A stretch of DNA of 64,000 nucleotides from Lachnospiraceae bacterium. GTDB lineage: Bacteria > Bacillota > Clostridia > Lachnospirales > Lachnospiraceae. The translations under genes were made by a program, and so were the position numbers. Below, piece by piece: positions 15,757 through 24,882 of this stretch. Positions within the stretch are counted from its first letter, which is position 1. Every line of letters begins with the position of its first letter. The stretch covers positions 62,001-126,000 of the forward strand of contig JAGAYR010000044.1 of the NCBI GenBank assembly GCA_017940415.1. The letters run 5' to 3'. The notes beneath the pieces are model-generated. The model did no database searches. It was not told the DNA's origin and saw nothing but the letters and a program-made list of their open reading frames with translations.

Positions 15757-15902
15757 AATGAATGAAATTGGATACCTCAGCACCTTGAAAAATCCAATTC
15801 ATTCGCATATAGTAGAAATGTCGCACTTTAATTCGTTAAATCGCGACTAAATTCATAACCGCAATATATCTGCCTCAAGCGGTTAATAAAGGGAGATTTA
15901 CC
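15757..15902 (+). promoter_or_regulatory. Structured leader of leuB with three successive stem-loops
   Basis: Three hairpins follow one another. The first is 15760-15773 with 15792-15804 (GAATGAAATTGGAT against ATCCAATTCATTC, one bulged A). The second is 15820-15824 with 15843-15847 (GTCGC/GCGAC), enclosing TTAA-TTCG-TTAA with a UUCG tetraloop. The third is 15857-15862 with 15879-15884 (AACCGC/GCGGTT) just before the GGGAG ribosome binding site at 15891-15895. This suggests control of the branched-chain genes at the leader RNA level. I cannot name a known riboswitch or attenuator class. Confidence 0.5.
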
Positions 15903-16988
15903 ATGAAGCTTAATATTGTATGCATTCCCGGTGACGGAATCGGCCCCGAGATCGTCTCACAGGCCAAAAAGGTTCTTGAGAAAGTAGCATCCGTGTACGG
16001 CCATGAGATGGTTTTTACCGACATTCTTATGGGCGGCGCATCCATCGATGCCTGCGGTGAGCCCCTTACACAGGAAGCCATCGATACCGCAAAAGCTGCA
16101 GACGCAGTTCTTATGGGATCCATCGGCGGAAACACTACAACCAGCCCCTGGTATAAACTTCCTCCCGAAAAGAGACCCGAAGCAGGACTCCTTAAGATCA
16201 GAAAAGAGCTCGGCCTCTTTGCCAACTTAAGACCGGCTTATCTGTTCCCCGAACTTGCAGATGCTTGTCCTCTTGCAAGCGAGACCTCGGATAAGGGATT
16301 TGATCTTCTTATTATGAGAGAACTCACCGGCGGACTCTATTTCGGAGAAAGACATACCGAAGTTGTTAACGGACTCAGAACTGCAGTTGATACACTTACA
16401 TATAATGAAGAAGAGATCAGAAGAATTGCCATTAAGGCTTTTGAAGCTGCAAGAATCCGCAGAGGTAAAGTAACCTCAGTCGATAAGGCAAATGTTCTTG
16501 ATTCATCCAGACTCTGGAGAGCGGTTACCGCAGAAGTGGCTAAGGATTATCCCGATGTAGAGCTTGAGAACATGCTCGTTGATAACTGTGCAATGCAGCT
16601 TGTCAAAGATCCCGGACAGTTTGATGTAGTCCTTACCGAGAACATGTTCGGAGATATCCTTTCCGATGAAGCAAGCATGATCACAGGTTCTATCGGAATG
16701 CTTTCATCCGCATCCCTTAATGAAACCAAGTTCGGACTCTATGAGCCCAGCCACGGATCCGCTCCCGATATCTCGGGAATGGATATCGCAAATCCCATCG
16801 CAACCGTTCTTTCAGCCGCAATGATGCTTAAGTTTTCTTTTGACCTTAATAAGGAAGGCGAAGCCATTGAAGCCGCTGTAAAGCAGGTTCTTAAAGACGG
16901 TTTCAGAACAGGAGACATTTACTCCGACGGATGCACCAAGGTCGGATGCACTCAGATGGGTGACCTGATCTGCGAGAGAATAAAATAA
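15903..16988 (+). CDS. leuB: 3-isopropylmalate dehydrogenase
   Basis: 361 residues. It oxidises and decarboxylates 3-isopropylmalate with NAD+ to give 2-oxoisocaproate precursor in leucine synthesis. Family signatures: [11 protein letters not shown] at the N-terminus, [38 protein letters not shown], the metal-binding region [12 protein letters not shown] and [22 protein letters not shown], and the NAD site [13 protein letters not shown]. Cytoplasmic dimer in the family. It leads leuB-ilvD-ilvB, with 41 bp to ilvD. leuA, leuC and leuD are not adjacent, which departs from the common leuABCD order. A long hairpin-rich leader precedes it. Confidence 0.97.
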   Translation: MKLNIVCIPGDGIGPEIVSQAKKVLEKVASVYGHEMVFTDILMGGASIDACGEPLTQEAIDTAKAADAVLMGSIGGNTTTSPWYKLPPEKRPEAGLLKIRKELGLFANLRPAYLFPELADACPLASETSDKGFDLLIMRELTGGLYFGERHTEVVNGLRTAVDTLTYNEEEIRRIAIKAFEAARIRRGKVTSVDKANVLDSSRLWRAVTAEVAKDYPDVELENMLVDNCAMQLVKDPGQFDVVLTENMFGDILSDEASMITGSIGMLSSASLNETKFGLYEPSHGSAPDISGMDIANPIATVLSAAMMLKFSFDLNKEGEAIEAAVKQVLKDGFRTGDIYSDGCTKVGCTQMGDLICERIK

Positions 16989-17029
16989 TACAGTAATACT
17001 GATTAAATAGTGTAGGAGAGGTATTTAAT

Positions 17030-18703
17030 ATGAGAAGTGATTCCGTAAAAGTCGGTGACGCACAGGCGCCCCACAGAAGTCTTTTCAACGCACTCGGATT
17101 TACCGAAGAGGAGAGAAAACGCCCTCTGATCGGTATCGTTACATCATATAACGAGATCGTTCCCGGACATATGAACCTTGATAAGATTGCCGAAGCAGTT
17201 AAGCTCGGTGTTGCAATGGCAGGCGGTACTCCCGTTCTTTTCCCTGCAATCGCTGTCTGCGATGGTATCGCAATGGGACATATCGGAATGAAGTACAGCC
17301 TTGTAACCAGAGATCTTATTGCCGATTCTACCGAATGTATGGCAATGGCTCACGGTTTTGACGGACTTGTATGTATCCCCAACTGTGATAAGAACGTTCC
17401 CGGACTTCTCATGGCAGCAGCAAGAGTAAATATTCCTACCGTGTTCGTATCCGGCGGCCCCATGCTTGCAGGTCATGTTCACGGATGTAAGAGAAGCCTT
17501 TCATCCATGTTCGAGGCTGTAGGAAGCTATGCTGCAGGAACCATTACCAAAGAAGAACTTACCGAGTTTGAAGAGAAGGTTTGTCCTACCTGCGGATCAT
17601 GCTCAGGTATGTATACCGCTAACTCAATGAACTGCCTTACCGAAGCAATCGGTATGGGGCTTAAAGGAAACGGAACCATTCCCGCTGTTTACTCCGAGCG
17701 TATCAGACTTGCTAAGCATGCCGGAATGAAGATCATGGAACTTGTTGAGAAGAATATCCGTCCCAGAGATATCATGACCGATAAGGCGTTCAAGAATGCG
17801 CTTACCGTTGACATGGCACTCGGATGTTCCACCAATACCATGCTCCATATCCCCGCTATCGCAAAAGAAGCCGGTGTAGAGCTTAACATGGAAATGGTAA
17901 ATGACCTTTCAGCTAAGACTCCCAACCTTTGCCACCTTGCACCCGCAGGTCCTACTTACATGGAAGACCTCAATGAGGCAGGCGGTGTTTATGCCGTAAT
18001 GAACGAACTCTCCAAGAAAGGACTTATCGAAGAGGATTGCATGACTGCTAATGCAACCACTATCGGAGAGAACATTAAGAATTGTATCAACAAAGATCCC
18101 GAGGTCATCAGACCTATTGATAATCCTTATCAGGCAACCGGAGGTATCGCGGTACTTAAGGGTAACCTTGCTCCCGATACCGGTGTTGTTAAGCAGTCTG
18201 CAGTTGCTCCCGAGATGCTCGTACACGAAGGACCCGCAAGAGTATTTGACTGTGAAGAGGATGCCATCGCAGCAATCAAGGGTGGAAAAATCGTTGCAGG
18301 TGATGTTGTTGTCATCAGATATGAAGGACCTAAAGGCGGCCCCGGAATGAGAGAGATGCTTAATCCTACATCCGCTATTGCAGGTATGGGACTCGGATCT
18401 ACCGTTGCTCTTATCACTGACGGAAGATTCTCAGGTGCATCCCGCGGTGCTTCCATCGGACATGTATCACCCGAAGCTGCAGTAGGCGGACCTATTGCAC
18501 TTGTTCAGGAAGGAGATATCATCTCCATCGATATTCCTAACAGAAAGCTTGATGTTAAGGTATCCGATGAAGAAATGGCTAAGAGAAGAGAAGCCTGGGT
18601 TCCCAGAGAGCCCAAGATCACTACAGGATATCTTGCACGTTACAGAGAACTTGTTACCAGTGGAAACAGAGGTGCGGTTCTCGAAATTCCCGGCAAGAAG
18701 TGA
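17030..18703 (+). CDS. ilvD: Dihydroxy-acid dehydratase
   Basis: 557 residues, the usual size. It dehydrates 2,3-dihydroxy-isovalerate and -methylvalerate to the keto acids of valine and isoleucine. The three iron-sulfur cluster cysteine regions are visible: CDGIAMGH..., [11 protein letters not shown] and [20 protein letters not shown]. The C-terminal active region [27 protein letters not shown] is present. GGAGAGG precedes the ATG. Second gene of the leuB-ilvD-ilvB group. Confidence 0.98.
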   Translation: MRSDSVKVGDAQAPHRSLFNALGFTEEERKRPLIGIVTSYNEIVPGHMNLDKIAEAVKLGVAMAGGTPVLFPAIAVCDGIAMGHIGMKYSLVTRDLIADSTECMAMAHGFDGLVCIPNCDKNVPGLLMAAARVNIPTVFVSGGPMLAGHVHGCKRSLSSMFEAVGSYAAGTITKEELTEFEEKVCPTCGSCSGMYTANSMNCLTEAIGMGLKGNGTIPAVYSERIRLAKHAGMKIMELVEKNIRPRDIMTDKAFKNALTVDMALGCSTNTMLHIPAIAKEAGVELNMEMVNDLSAKTPNLCHLAPAGPTYMEDLNEAGGVYAVMNELSKKGLIEEDCMTANATTIGENIKNCINKDPEVIRPIDNPYQATGGIAVLKGNLAPDTGVVKQSAVAPEMLVHEGPARVFDCEEDAIAAIKGGKIVAGDVVVIRYEGPKGGPGMREMLNPTSAIAGMGLGSTVALITDGRFSGASRGASIGHVSPEAAVGGPIALVQEGDIISIDIPNRKLDVKVSDEEMAKRREAWVPREPKITTGYLARYRELVTSGNRGAVLEIPGKK

Positions 18704-18760
18704 TTTGATATTTGATCAGAATATATATCCCAAAGATTTACATTAGGAGAATTACGGACT

Positions 18761-20437
18761 ATGGAAATGAACGGTTCTGAAATAGTAATAGCATGTCTCA
18801 AAGAACAGGGAGTCGATACCGTATTCGGATATCCCGGCGGCACCATCCTTAACATCTATGATGCGCTTTACAAGCATCAGGATGAGATCAGACATGTGCT
18901 TACCAGCCATGAACAGGGCGCAGCTCATGCTGCTGACGGTTATGCAAGGGCTACCGGTAAAGTCGGTGTCTGCATGGCTACTTCAGGCCCCGGTGCCACC
19001 AATCTTGTTACCGGTATTGCAACAGCATATATGGATTCTGTCCCTCTTGTTGCCATTACCGCAAATGTTAATCTTCCCGCTCTCGGAAAAGATTCGTTCC
19101 AGGAGATCGATATCGTAGGCGTTACCATGCCTATTACTAAGCATGGTTTCATAGTAAAGAATATCAATGATCTGGCACCCACCATCCGTAAGGCCTTTAA
19201 GATAGCAAAGACCGGTCGTCCCGGTCCTGTTCTCGTAGATATTACCAAGGATGTAACCGCAGCCGTATGTGATTACGAGCCTGTTAATCCTGCAGAACCC
19301 GATAAGGTAATTAAGTTTGACGACAAGGATCTTACCGTTGTTGCCGAGATGCTTTGCAAAGCTAAAAAGCCTTTTATCTATGTCGGAGGCGGTGCCATTA
19401 TTTCAGATGCTTCTGCAGAAGTGGCAGAGCTTGCTGAGCTTCTTGATGCACCCGTTTGCGATACGCTTATGGGTAAAGGCGCCTTTGACGGACATTCCAA
19501 GCGTTATACCGGTATGATCGGTATGCACGGAACCAAGGCTTCAAATCTTGGAGTAACAGAGTGCGATCTTCTTGTTGCGCTTGGAGCAAGATTCTCCGAC
19601 AGAGTTATCGGTAATCCCAAGAAGTTTGCCGAAGGAGCAAAGATCGTTCATATAGATGTCGATGCTGCAGAGATCAGTAAAAACATTTGTGTTGATGCAT
19701 CACTTGTTGGAGATCTTAAGACTACGCTTCAGAAACTTAATCCTCTTATCACGAAGCAGAATCATGATGAGTGGATGAATCATATCGAAGAACTTAAGGC
19801 TAAGTATCCTCTCGGATATGATGACAGCAAGCTTACCTGTCCTTATATCATTTCAGAGATCGACCGTATAACCGAAGGTAAAGCTGTTATCACCACCGAT
19901 GTAGGACAGCATCAGATGTGGGCTGCACAGCATTATCTTTATTCCAAGCCCAGAACCTTTCTTTCATCAGGTGGTCTCGGCACTATGGGATACGGACTCG
20001 GTGCCTGCATCGGAGCACAGGTAGGACGTCCTGACGATATCTGTATAAATATCGCAGGTGACGGATGTTTCAGAATGAACATGAACGAGCTGGCTACCGC
20101 TTCAAGATATAACATTCCCATTATTCAGGTTGTCATCAACAACCATGTTCTCGGAATGGTTCGTCAGTGGCAGACTCTTTTCTACGGAAAGAGATATTCC
20201 CAGACCGTATTAAATGATGCGGTTGATTTCTGCAAAGTTGCAGAAGGTCTCGGCTGCAAGGCAATCAAGATCACTAAGAAAGAAGAGGTTGAGCCTGCAT
20301 TCAAAGAAGCTATCGCTGCTAAGGCTCCTGTTCTCATCGAGTGTATCATTGAAGAAGATGATAAGGTATTCCCCATGGTTCCCGCAGGAAAACCTTTAAG
20401 CGAAGTATTTGATGAAAAGGATATGAAAGAAGATTAA
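18761..20437 (+). CDS. ilvB: Acetolactate synthase, large (catalytic) subunit
   Basis: 558 residues. It makes acetolactate or acetohydroxybutyrate from pyruvate with thiamine diphosphate. The N-terminal YR/PP part has FGYPGGTILNIYDAL and the cofactor-activating Glu in HEQGAAHAADGYARATG. The central domain follows (FIYVGGG). The C-terminal ThDP motif is GDGCFRMNMNEL, ending in NNHVLGMVRQWQ. AGGAGAATT precedes the start. No small regulatory subunit (ilvN/ilvH) follows: the next gene, two bases after the stop, is an L,D-transpeptidase. The regulatory subunit must therefore be elsewhere or absent. Confidence 0.96.
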   Translation: MEMNGSEIVIACLKEQGVDTVFGYPGGTILNIYDALYKHQDEIRHVLTSHEQGAAHAADGYARATGKVGVCMATSGPGATNLVTGIATAYMDSVPLVAITANVNLPALGKDSFQEIDIVGVTMPITKHGFIVKNINDLAPTIRKAFKIAKTGRPGPVLVDITKDVTAAVCDYEPVNPAEPDKVIKFDDKDLTVVAEMLCKAKKPFIYVGGGAIISDASAEVAELAELLDAPVCDTLMGKGAFDGHSKRYTGMIGMHGTKASNLGVTECDLLVALGARFSDRVIGNPKKFAEGAKIVHIDVDAAEISKNICVDASLVGDLKTTLQKLNPLITKQNHDEWMNHIEELKAKYPLGYDDSKLTCPYIISEIDRITEGKAVITTDVGQHQMWAAQHYLYSKPRTFLSSGGLGTMGYGLGACIGAQVGRPDDICINIAGDGCFRMNMNELATASRYNIPIIQVVINNHVLGMVRQWQTLFYGKRYSQTVLNDAVDFCKVAEGLGCKAIKITKKEEVEPAFKEAIAAKAPVLIECIIEEDDKVFPMVPAGKPLSEVFDEKDMKED

Positions 20438-20439
20438 TT

Positions 20440-21882
20440 ATGTCCTCCGATCAAGAAAAGCTTTCCAAGAAAAATAAAAAGATCATTTGTATAGGAGCGG
20501 TTATCGCTACGCTTCTGATCATATATCTGGGAACTGCATTTTATTTCAGAAACAGATTCCTTCCTAATACGTGGATCGGAGATGTTTACTGTACCGGAAG
20601 AAGTACCCGTGCCGTTGCTTATGACCTTAAAGAAAAAATAGTTATACCCGATATCAGGATAAGCTGGGCTGATGATGGTTTTGAAGATTCCTATATCAGA
20701 CCTGAAGATATAGCATACAGCTATAACCTGACTTCATCTGTTGTTAAAGCTGTTGAGTCACAGAATATTTTTTCATGGCCTGCATGTCTGTTTACCAAGC
20801 AGAATCTTCAGCTTGACCCTGTTATAAATTTTAATACGGATCTGTTAAGAAGCAGATTTTTCCAGCTCGAAAGAGTCAGAACCGAAACTGCGGAGACTCC
20901 CGAGTACTCCATCAGGTTTGATCATGAAACCGGATACTATGTCTATGACAATCATTCAGGAAGGCTTGATGCGGAAAAAGCTCTTCAGGCACTTTCCGAT
21001 GCACTTGCGGGAGGTAAACTTTCCCTTACATTGGATTCCTCGTTTTATTACGATGCTCCATATACCGCAGAAGAGAATGCTTCCATCAAGGAATGGAATG
21101 AACTTTCATCTTTTCTTACCACCGATCTTGTCTATGACATGGGTGCCGAGAAGATTGCCTTCGATTCAACGGTAATGAGTTTTCTTATAGTATCCGAAAG
21201 AAACGGTGATCCCGTTAAAGACGAGGACGGATCATACATCATCGATGATGACGCGGTTGCAGCGTGGATTGATGACCTGTGTGAAGCATATAATACGTAC
21301 GGTTTGGACAGGGAATTCGTTTCATCCACCGGTAAGACTGTTATTATACCAGCAACATACAGTGATTACGGAACCGAACTTAACCATGATGCGGAACTCA
21401 GATACCTCACTAATTATCTTCATTCCGAAGAAGCGTGGGATAAAGTTCCGGACGATCACATTCCACAGTACAATGTGGAAGCTACCGTCAGAGGCCTTAA
21501 CGATATAGGCGATACCTTTGTTGAAGTCGATCTTTCCGATCAGTACCTGTATTATTACAAGAACGGTGAGCTTATAGTGGAGACCGATATCGTATCGGGT
21601 GACATTCCCAAAGGATGGACAACCCCCAGAGGAGTCTTCTCCATTAACGGCAAATATACGGATCAGTATCTCTACGGAAAAGATTACATAGATTTCGTTT
21701 CTTACTGGATGCCATATTTCAGAGGATACGGACTCCATGATTCCGACTGGAGAGATGAGTGGGGCGGTGATATTTATACCTATGACGGATCTCACGGATG
21801 TATAAATATGGATAAGGATCCTGCCCGTAATATTTTTGAAAATATAGAAATTGGAACTCCCGTTGTTGTTTACGATTATTAA
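20440..21882 (+). CDS. L,D-transpeptidase (YkuD family), membrane anchored
   Basis: 480 residues. An N-terminal membrane helix (about 17-37) is followed by an extracytoplasmic region with a PG-binding-4-like domain (about 50-330). The C-terminal YkuD catalytic domain (about 360-480) has the catalytic Cys454 in GSHGCINMDKD, with His452. The enzyme should make 3-3 cross-links in peptidoglycan or attach proteins to stem peptides. It begins 2 bases after ilvB, so it is probably carried on the same transcript despite an unrelated role. It is followed by the serC promoter. Of the wall enzymes here (with VanY at 11969), it is the likely cross-linker. Confidence 0.92.
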   Translation: MSSDQEKLSKKNKKIICIGAVIATLLIIYLGTAFYFRNRFLPNTWIGDVYCTGRSTRAVAYDLKEKIVIPDIRISWADDGFEDSYIRPEDIAYSYNLTSSVVKAVESQNIFSWPACLFTKQNLQLDPVINFNTDLLRSRFFQLERVRTETAETPEYSIRFDHETGYYVYDNHSGRLDAEKALQALSDALAGGKLSLTLDSSFYYDAPYTAEENASIKEWNELSSFLTTDLVYDMGAEKIAFDSTVMSFLIVSERNGDPVKDEDGSYIIDDDAVAAWIDDLCEAYNTYGLDREFVSSTGKTVIIPATYSDYGTELNHDAELRYLTNYLHSEEAWDKVPDDHIPQYNVEATVRGLNDIGDTFVEVDLSDQYLYYYKNGELIVETDIVSGDIPKGWTTPRGVFSINGKYTDQYLYGKDYIDFVSYWMPYFRGYGLHDSDWRDEWGGDIYTYDGSHGCINMDKDPARNIFENIEIGTPVVVYDY

Positions 21883-21883
21883 G

Positions 21884-21912
21884 TTGACTAAAGGGTTTCA
21901 AAAGTATATTTT
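21884..21912 (+). promoter_or_regulatory. Probable promoter for serC-serA
   Basis: TTGACT at 21884-21889 and TATTTT at 21907-21912 are 17 bases apart; an overlapping TATATT at 21905-21910 gives 15. It lies immediately after the L,D-transpeptidase stop and would give a leader of about 210 bases containing the tandem repeats. Confidence 0.55.
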
Positions 21913-21955
21913 ATAAAAAGTGAATTTTTATTCAGAATGCTGAGCGAGACCATCG

Positions 21956-22126
21956 CTTACATATAACTAATGCCGCTGTCGCGGCGAATTTAAGGAGGCT
22001 AGGTGCTAGCTTCGCTAGCACTTACATAAATTAATGCCGCTATCGCGGCGAATTTAAGGAGGCTAGGTGCTAGCTTCGCTAGCACTTACATAAATTAATG
22101 CCGCTATCGCGGCGAATTTAAGGAGG
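21956..22126 (+). repeat. Three tandem copies of a hairpin plus Shine-Dalgarno leader module
   Basis: Units lie at 21956-22020 (65 nt, slightly diverged), 22021-22084 (64 nt) and 22085-22126 (partial). Each carries a GCCGC-TATC-GCGGC hairpin, the sequence GAATTTAAGGAGG (a perfect ribosome binding site), and, in the first two, a GTGCTAGC-TTC-GCTAGCAC hairpin. The third AAGGAGG serves serC at 22133; the first two have no start codon in reach. A degenerate relative (GCTGAGCGAGACCATCGCTTAC) precedes unit 1. The high identity suggests recent duplication of the leader. Confidence 0.9.
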
Positions 22127-22132
22127 AAAGCA

Positions 22133-23215
22133 ATGTCAAGAGTTTACAATTTTTCGGCAGGACCTGCTGTTTTGCCCGAAGAAGTACTGAAGGAAGCTGC
22201 AGAGGAGATGCTTGATTATAAGGGATCAGGCCAGTCCGTAATGGAGATGAGCCACAGATCTAAGGTGTATGACACCATTATCAAGGAAGCTGAAGCCGAT
22301 CTTCGCGAACTCATGAATATTCCCGATAATTATAAGGTACTGTTCCTTCAGGGTGGTGCATCCCAGTTCTTCGCAGAAGTTCCCATGAACATGATGAAGA
22401 ATAAGAAAGCCGGATACATCATCACCGGACAGTGGGCTAAGAAGGCTTTCCAGGAAGCTAAGATCTATGGTGAGGCAGTTGAGCTTGCTTCATCTGCTGA
22501 TAAGACCTTCAGCTACATCCCCGATTGTTCCGATCTTCCCATCACCGATGATATGGACTATGTATACATCTGTGAGAACAATACCATTTACGGAACCAAG
22601 TATAAGACTCTTCCCAATACCAAGGGTAAGATCCTTGTTTCCGACGTTTCCTCCTGTTTCCTTTCAGAGCCTGTTGATGTTACCAAGTACGGTGTAATCT
22701 ACGGCGGCGTTCAGAAGAATGTAGGACCTGCAGGCTGTGTTATCGCAATCATCAGAGAAGACCTTATCACCGACGAGTGCCTTCCCGGAACTCCCACCAT
22801 GCTTAAGTGGAAGACTCAGGCTGATAATGATTCTCTTTACAATACTCCTCCCTGCTACACCATCTACATCTGCGGCAAGGTATTCAAGTGGCTCAAGAAG
22901 ATGGGCGGCCTTGAGGAGATGAAGAAGAGAAATGAAGAGAAGGCTAAGATCCTTTATGATTTCCTTGATTCTTCCAAGCTTTTCAAGGGAACTGTCGTAA
23001 AAGAAGACAGATCTCTCATGAATGTTCCTTTTGTAACCGGTAATGAAGAACTTGACGCTAAGTTCGTAAAAGAAGCTACCGAGGCAGGATTTGTTAACCT
23101 CAAGGGTCACAGAACCGTTGGCGGTATGAGAGCATCCATCTACAATGCTATGCCCAAGGAAGGTGTAGAGAAGCTCGTTGAGTTTATGAAGAAATTCGAG
23201 GCTGAGAACGCGTAA
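22133..23215 (+). CDS. serC: Phosphoserine aminotransferase
   Basis: 360 residues. It transfers an amino group from glutamate to 3-phosphohydroxypyruvate (serine synthesis; also used in B6 synthesis). Seen: YNFSAGPAVLPEEVL at the N-terminus, LFLQGGASQFFAEVPMN, SDVSSCFLSEP and the PLP-binding Lys195 in GGVQKNVGPAG, with RASIYNAMP near the end. The start is fixed by AAGGAGG seven bases upstream, the third copy of the leader repeat. serA follows after 26 bp. Confidence 0.97.
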   Translation: MSRVYNFSAGPAVLPEEVLKEAAEEMLDYKGSGQSVMEMSHRSKVYDTIIKEAEADLRELMNIPDNYKVLFLQGGASQFFAEVPMNMMKNKKAGYIITGQWAKKAFQEAKIYGEAVELASSADKTFSYIPDCSDLPITDDMDYVYICENNTIYGTKYKTLPNTKGKILVSDVSSCFLSEPVDVTKYGVIYGGVQKNVGPAGCVIAIIREDLITDECLPGTPTMLKWKTQADNDSLYNTPPCYTIYICGKVFKWLKKMGGLEEMKKRNEEKAKILYDFLDSSKLFKGTVVKEDRSLMNVPFVTGNEELDAKFVKEATEAGFVNLKGHRTVGGMRASIYNAMPKEGVEKLVEFMKKFEAENA

Positions 23216-23241
23216 TCCGCCTCTTTGAAAGGAGTTTTCAG

Positions 23242-24408
23242 ATGTTTAAGATCAATTGCCTTAATCCCATATCTCAGGTAGGTCTCGCTGACCTTACCGA
23301 TGATTTCCAGATAACCGATAAGACCGAAGAGGCAGAAGGTATCCTTGTAAGAAGCGCTGCTATGCATGATATGGATCTTCCCGATTCTCTTCTTGCAGTT
23401 GCAAGAGCAGGTGCCGGTGTAAATAATATTCCTCTTGATAAGTGTGCCGAGAAAGGTATTGTTGTATTCAATACTCCCGGCGCTAACGCAAACGGCGTTA
23501 AGGAGCTTGTTATCGCAGGTATGCTTCTTGCTGCAAGAGATGTTGTCGGTGGTATTCAGTGGTGCAAAGACAATGCATCGGATGCTGATATTGCTAAGAC
23601 CGCTGAGAAGCAGAAGAAGTATTTTGCAGGTACCGAGATTGCAGGCAAGAAGCTTGGCGTTATCGGACTCGGCGCTATCGGCGTTAAGGTTGCCAACGCA
23701 GCACAGAACCTCGGAATGCAGGTTTACGGTTACGATCCTTACCTCTCCGTTAATGCTGCTTGGAATCTTTCAAGAAGCGTTATCCATGTAGAGAAGGTAG
23801 AAGAAATCTACAAAGAGTGTGATTACATCACCATTCACGTACCTCTTCTTGATTCCACAAAGGGTACCATCAATCGTGAAGCTATCTCCATGATGAAAGA
23901 CGGTGTTGTTGTTATCAACTATGCAAGAGATCTTCTTGTTTCCGAGACCGATATGCTTGAGGCTCTCAAGAACGGCAAGGTAGCAAGATACGTAACCGAT
24001 TTCCCCAACTCCACAACTGCAGGACAGCCCGGAGTTATCCTTACCCCTCACCTTGGAGCAAGTACCGAAGAGTCCGAAGACAATTGTGCTAAGATGGCAG
24101 TTGCCGAGATCATGGATTACCTCAATAACGGAAACATCAGAAATTCCGTTAACTATCCCGCACTTGATATGGGCGTTTGCGACAAGAAGGGAAGAGTTGA
24201 AGTATTCCACAAGAATCAGGCTAACATGATCACTCAGTTCACCGCAGTTATCGGTGCTGAGAAGATCAATATCTCCGACATGATGAACAAGTCCAGGGGA
24301 GATTATGCAGTAACTATGCTTGATCTTGATGACGTTCCCACTCCTCACCTTGTTGAGAAGCTTTCCGCTGCCGAAGGCGTTCTCCGCGTAAGAGTAGTAA
24401 AGGGATGA
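23242..24408 (+). CDS. serA: D-3-phosphoglycerate dehydrogenase with C-terminal ACT domain
   Basis: 388 residues. It oxidises 3-phosphoglycerate to 3-phosphohydroxypyruvate with NAD+, the step before SerC. Seen are RAGAGVNNIPLDKC, the Rossmann motif LGVIGLGAIGVKVANAAQNLGM, YITIHVPLLDSTKGTIN, NYARDLLV, and the catalytic His in TPHLGASTEES. A short ACT domain occupies the last 70 or so residues (NMITQFTAVIGAEKINISDMMN), where serine feedback would act. Preceded by AAAGGAG. A strong terminator closes the serC-serA unit. Confidence 0.96.
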   Translation: MFKINCLNPISQVGLADLTDDFQITDKTEEAEGILVRSAAMHDMDLPDSLLAVARAGAGVNNIPLDKCAEKGIVVFNTPGANANGVKELVIAGMLLAARDVVGGIQWCKDNASDADIAKTAEKQKKYFAGTEIAGKKLGVIGLGAIGVKVANAAQNLGMQVYGYDPYLSVNAAWNLSRSVIHVEKVEEIYKECDYITIHVPLLDSTKGTINREAISMMKDGVVVINYARDLLVSETDMLEALKNGKVARYVTDFPNSTTAGQPGVILTPHLGASTEESEDNCAKMAVAEIMDYLNNGNIRNSVNYPALDMGVCDKKGRVEVFHKNQANMITQFTAVIGAEKINISDMMNKSRGDYAVTMLDLDDVPTPHLVEKLSAAEGVLRVRVVKG

Positions 24409-24420
24409 TGTGAGTAATAT

Positions 24421-24458
24421 AAAACGGGTGTACATCTGAGATGTACACCCGTTTTTTT
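24421..24458. terminator. Terminator after serA, also facing the small minus-strand gene
   Basis: AAACGGGTGTACAT pairs with ATGTACACCCGTTT (about 14 bp) around a CTGAG loop, with seven T residues after it on the plus strand and A residues on the other side. Confidence 0.92.
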
Positions 24459-24468
24459 AAATAATTAT

Positions 24469-24732
24469 TTACTTTTTCTCGCCGTCTTCAATATCCTTGA
24501 GAGAGTCCTGAAGTTTCTTTTCCATCTCGGTAGCGGCTTCACTTGCAAGATCCATATACTCGATGAATATGTCACTGAGTGATTTGTCCTGCTCTTCACC
24601 GATCTGCTTCATGATGGGTGTCAGCTTCTCAAGCTGATATGAAATCGGAGTGTGCTGAGGATCAATATCGGGCATTACTTCTTCCGCATAATCATTGATC
24701 CTTTTTAACATTGCTCTTTGTTCTTCTGTCAT
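24469..24732 (-). CDS. Small conserved-looking helical protein of unknown function
   Basis: 87 residues, highly charged, predicted almost wholly alpha-helical, with no signal peptide, membrane segment or Cys pair. It starts with MTEEQRAMLKRINDYAEE and ends in an acidic/basic DIEDGEKK tail. A GGGGAAG ribosome binding site 6 bases before the ATG and codon use like the neighbours support it as real. It lies alone on the minus strand, convergent with serA through the terminator at 24421-24458. I do not recognise the family. Confidence 0.65.
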   Translation of the reverse strand: MTEEQRAMLKRINDYAEEVMPDIDPQHTPISYQLEKLTPIMKQIGEEQDKSLSDIFIEYMDLASEAATEMEKKLQDSLKDIEDGEKK

Positions 24733-24882
24733 AACTTCCCCTATTTATTACCTTAATAATCCTCTTTGATAATCTGCATTATAGCATGTAGAAACTTGTT
24801 TGTATAACCGTATAATGCTAAAATAATCATTGATTTTTACATAATAATATTATAACGATTTCTATAAAACGGAGACTTAAAA
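24733..24882. promoter_or_regulatory. Divergent intergenic region before DUF1015
   Basis: 150 bp of very A/T-rich DNA between divergent starts. TATAAT at 24811-24816 is a candidate -10 for the DUF1015 gene, without a convincing -35. AAAACGGAGAC before 24883 is its ribosome binding site. Confidence 0.4.

Noticed and set aside
15758-15850. 30-codon frame in the leuB leader that could be an attenuator peptide
   Set aside because: It has only a few Leu/Ile codons, no run of control codons and no ribosome binding site; the hairpins explain the sequence better.
15575-15902. T-box riboswitch before leuB
   Set aside because: No AGGGTGGNACCGCG-type T-box sequence and no terminator/antiterminator pair is present.
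21956-22126. Three-unit tandem repeat as a CRISPR array
   Set aside because: Units abut with no variable spacers, contain internal hairpins and a ribosome binding site, and no cas genes are nearby.
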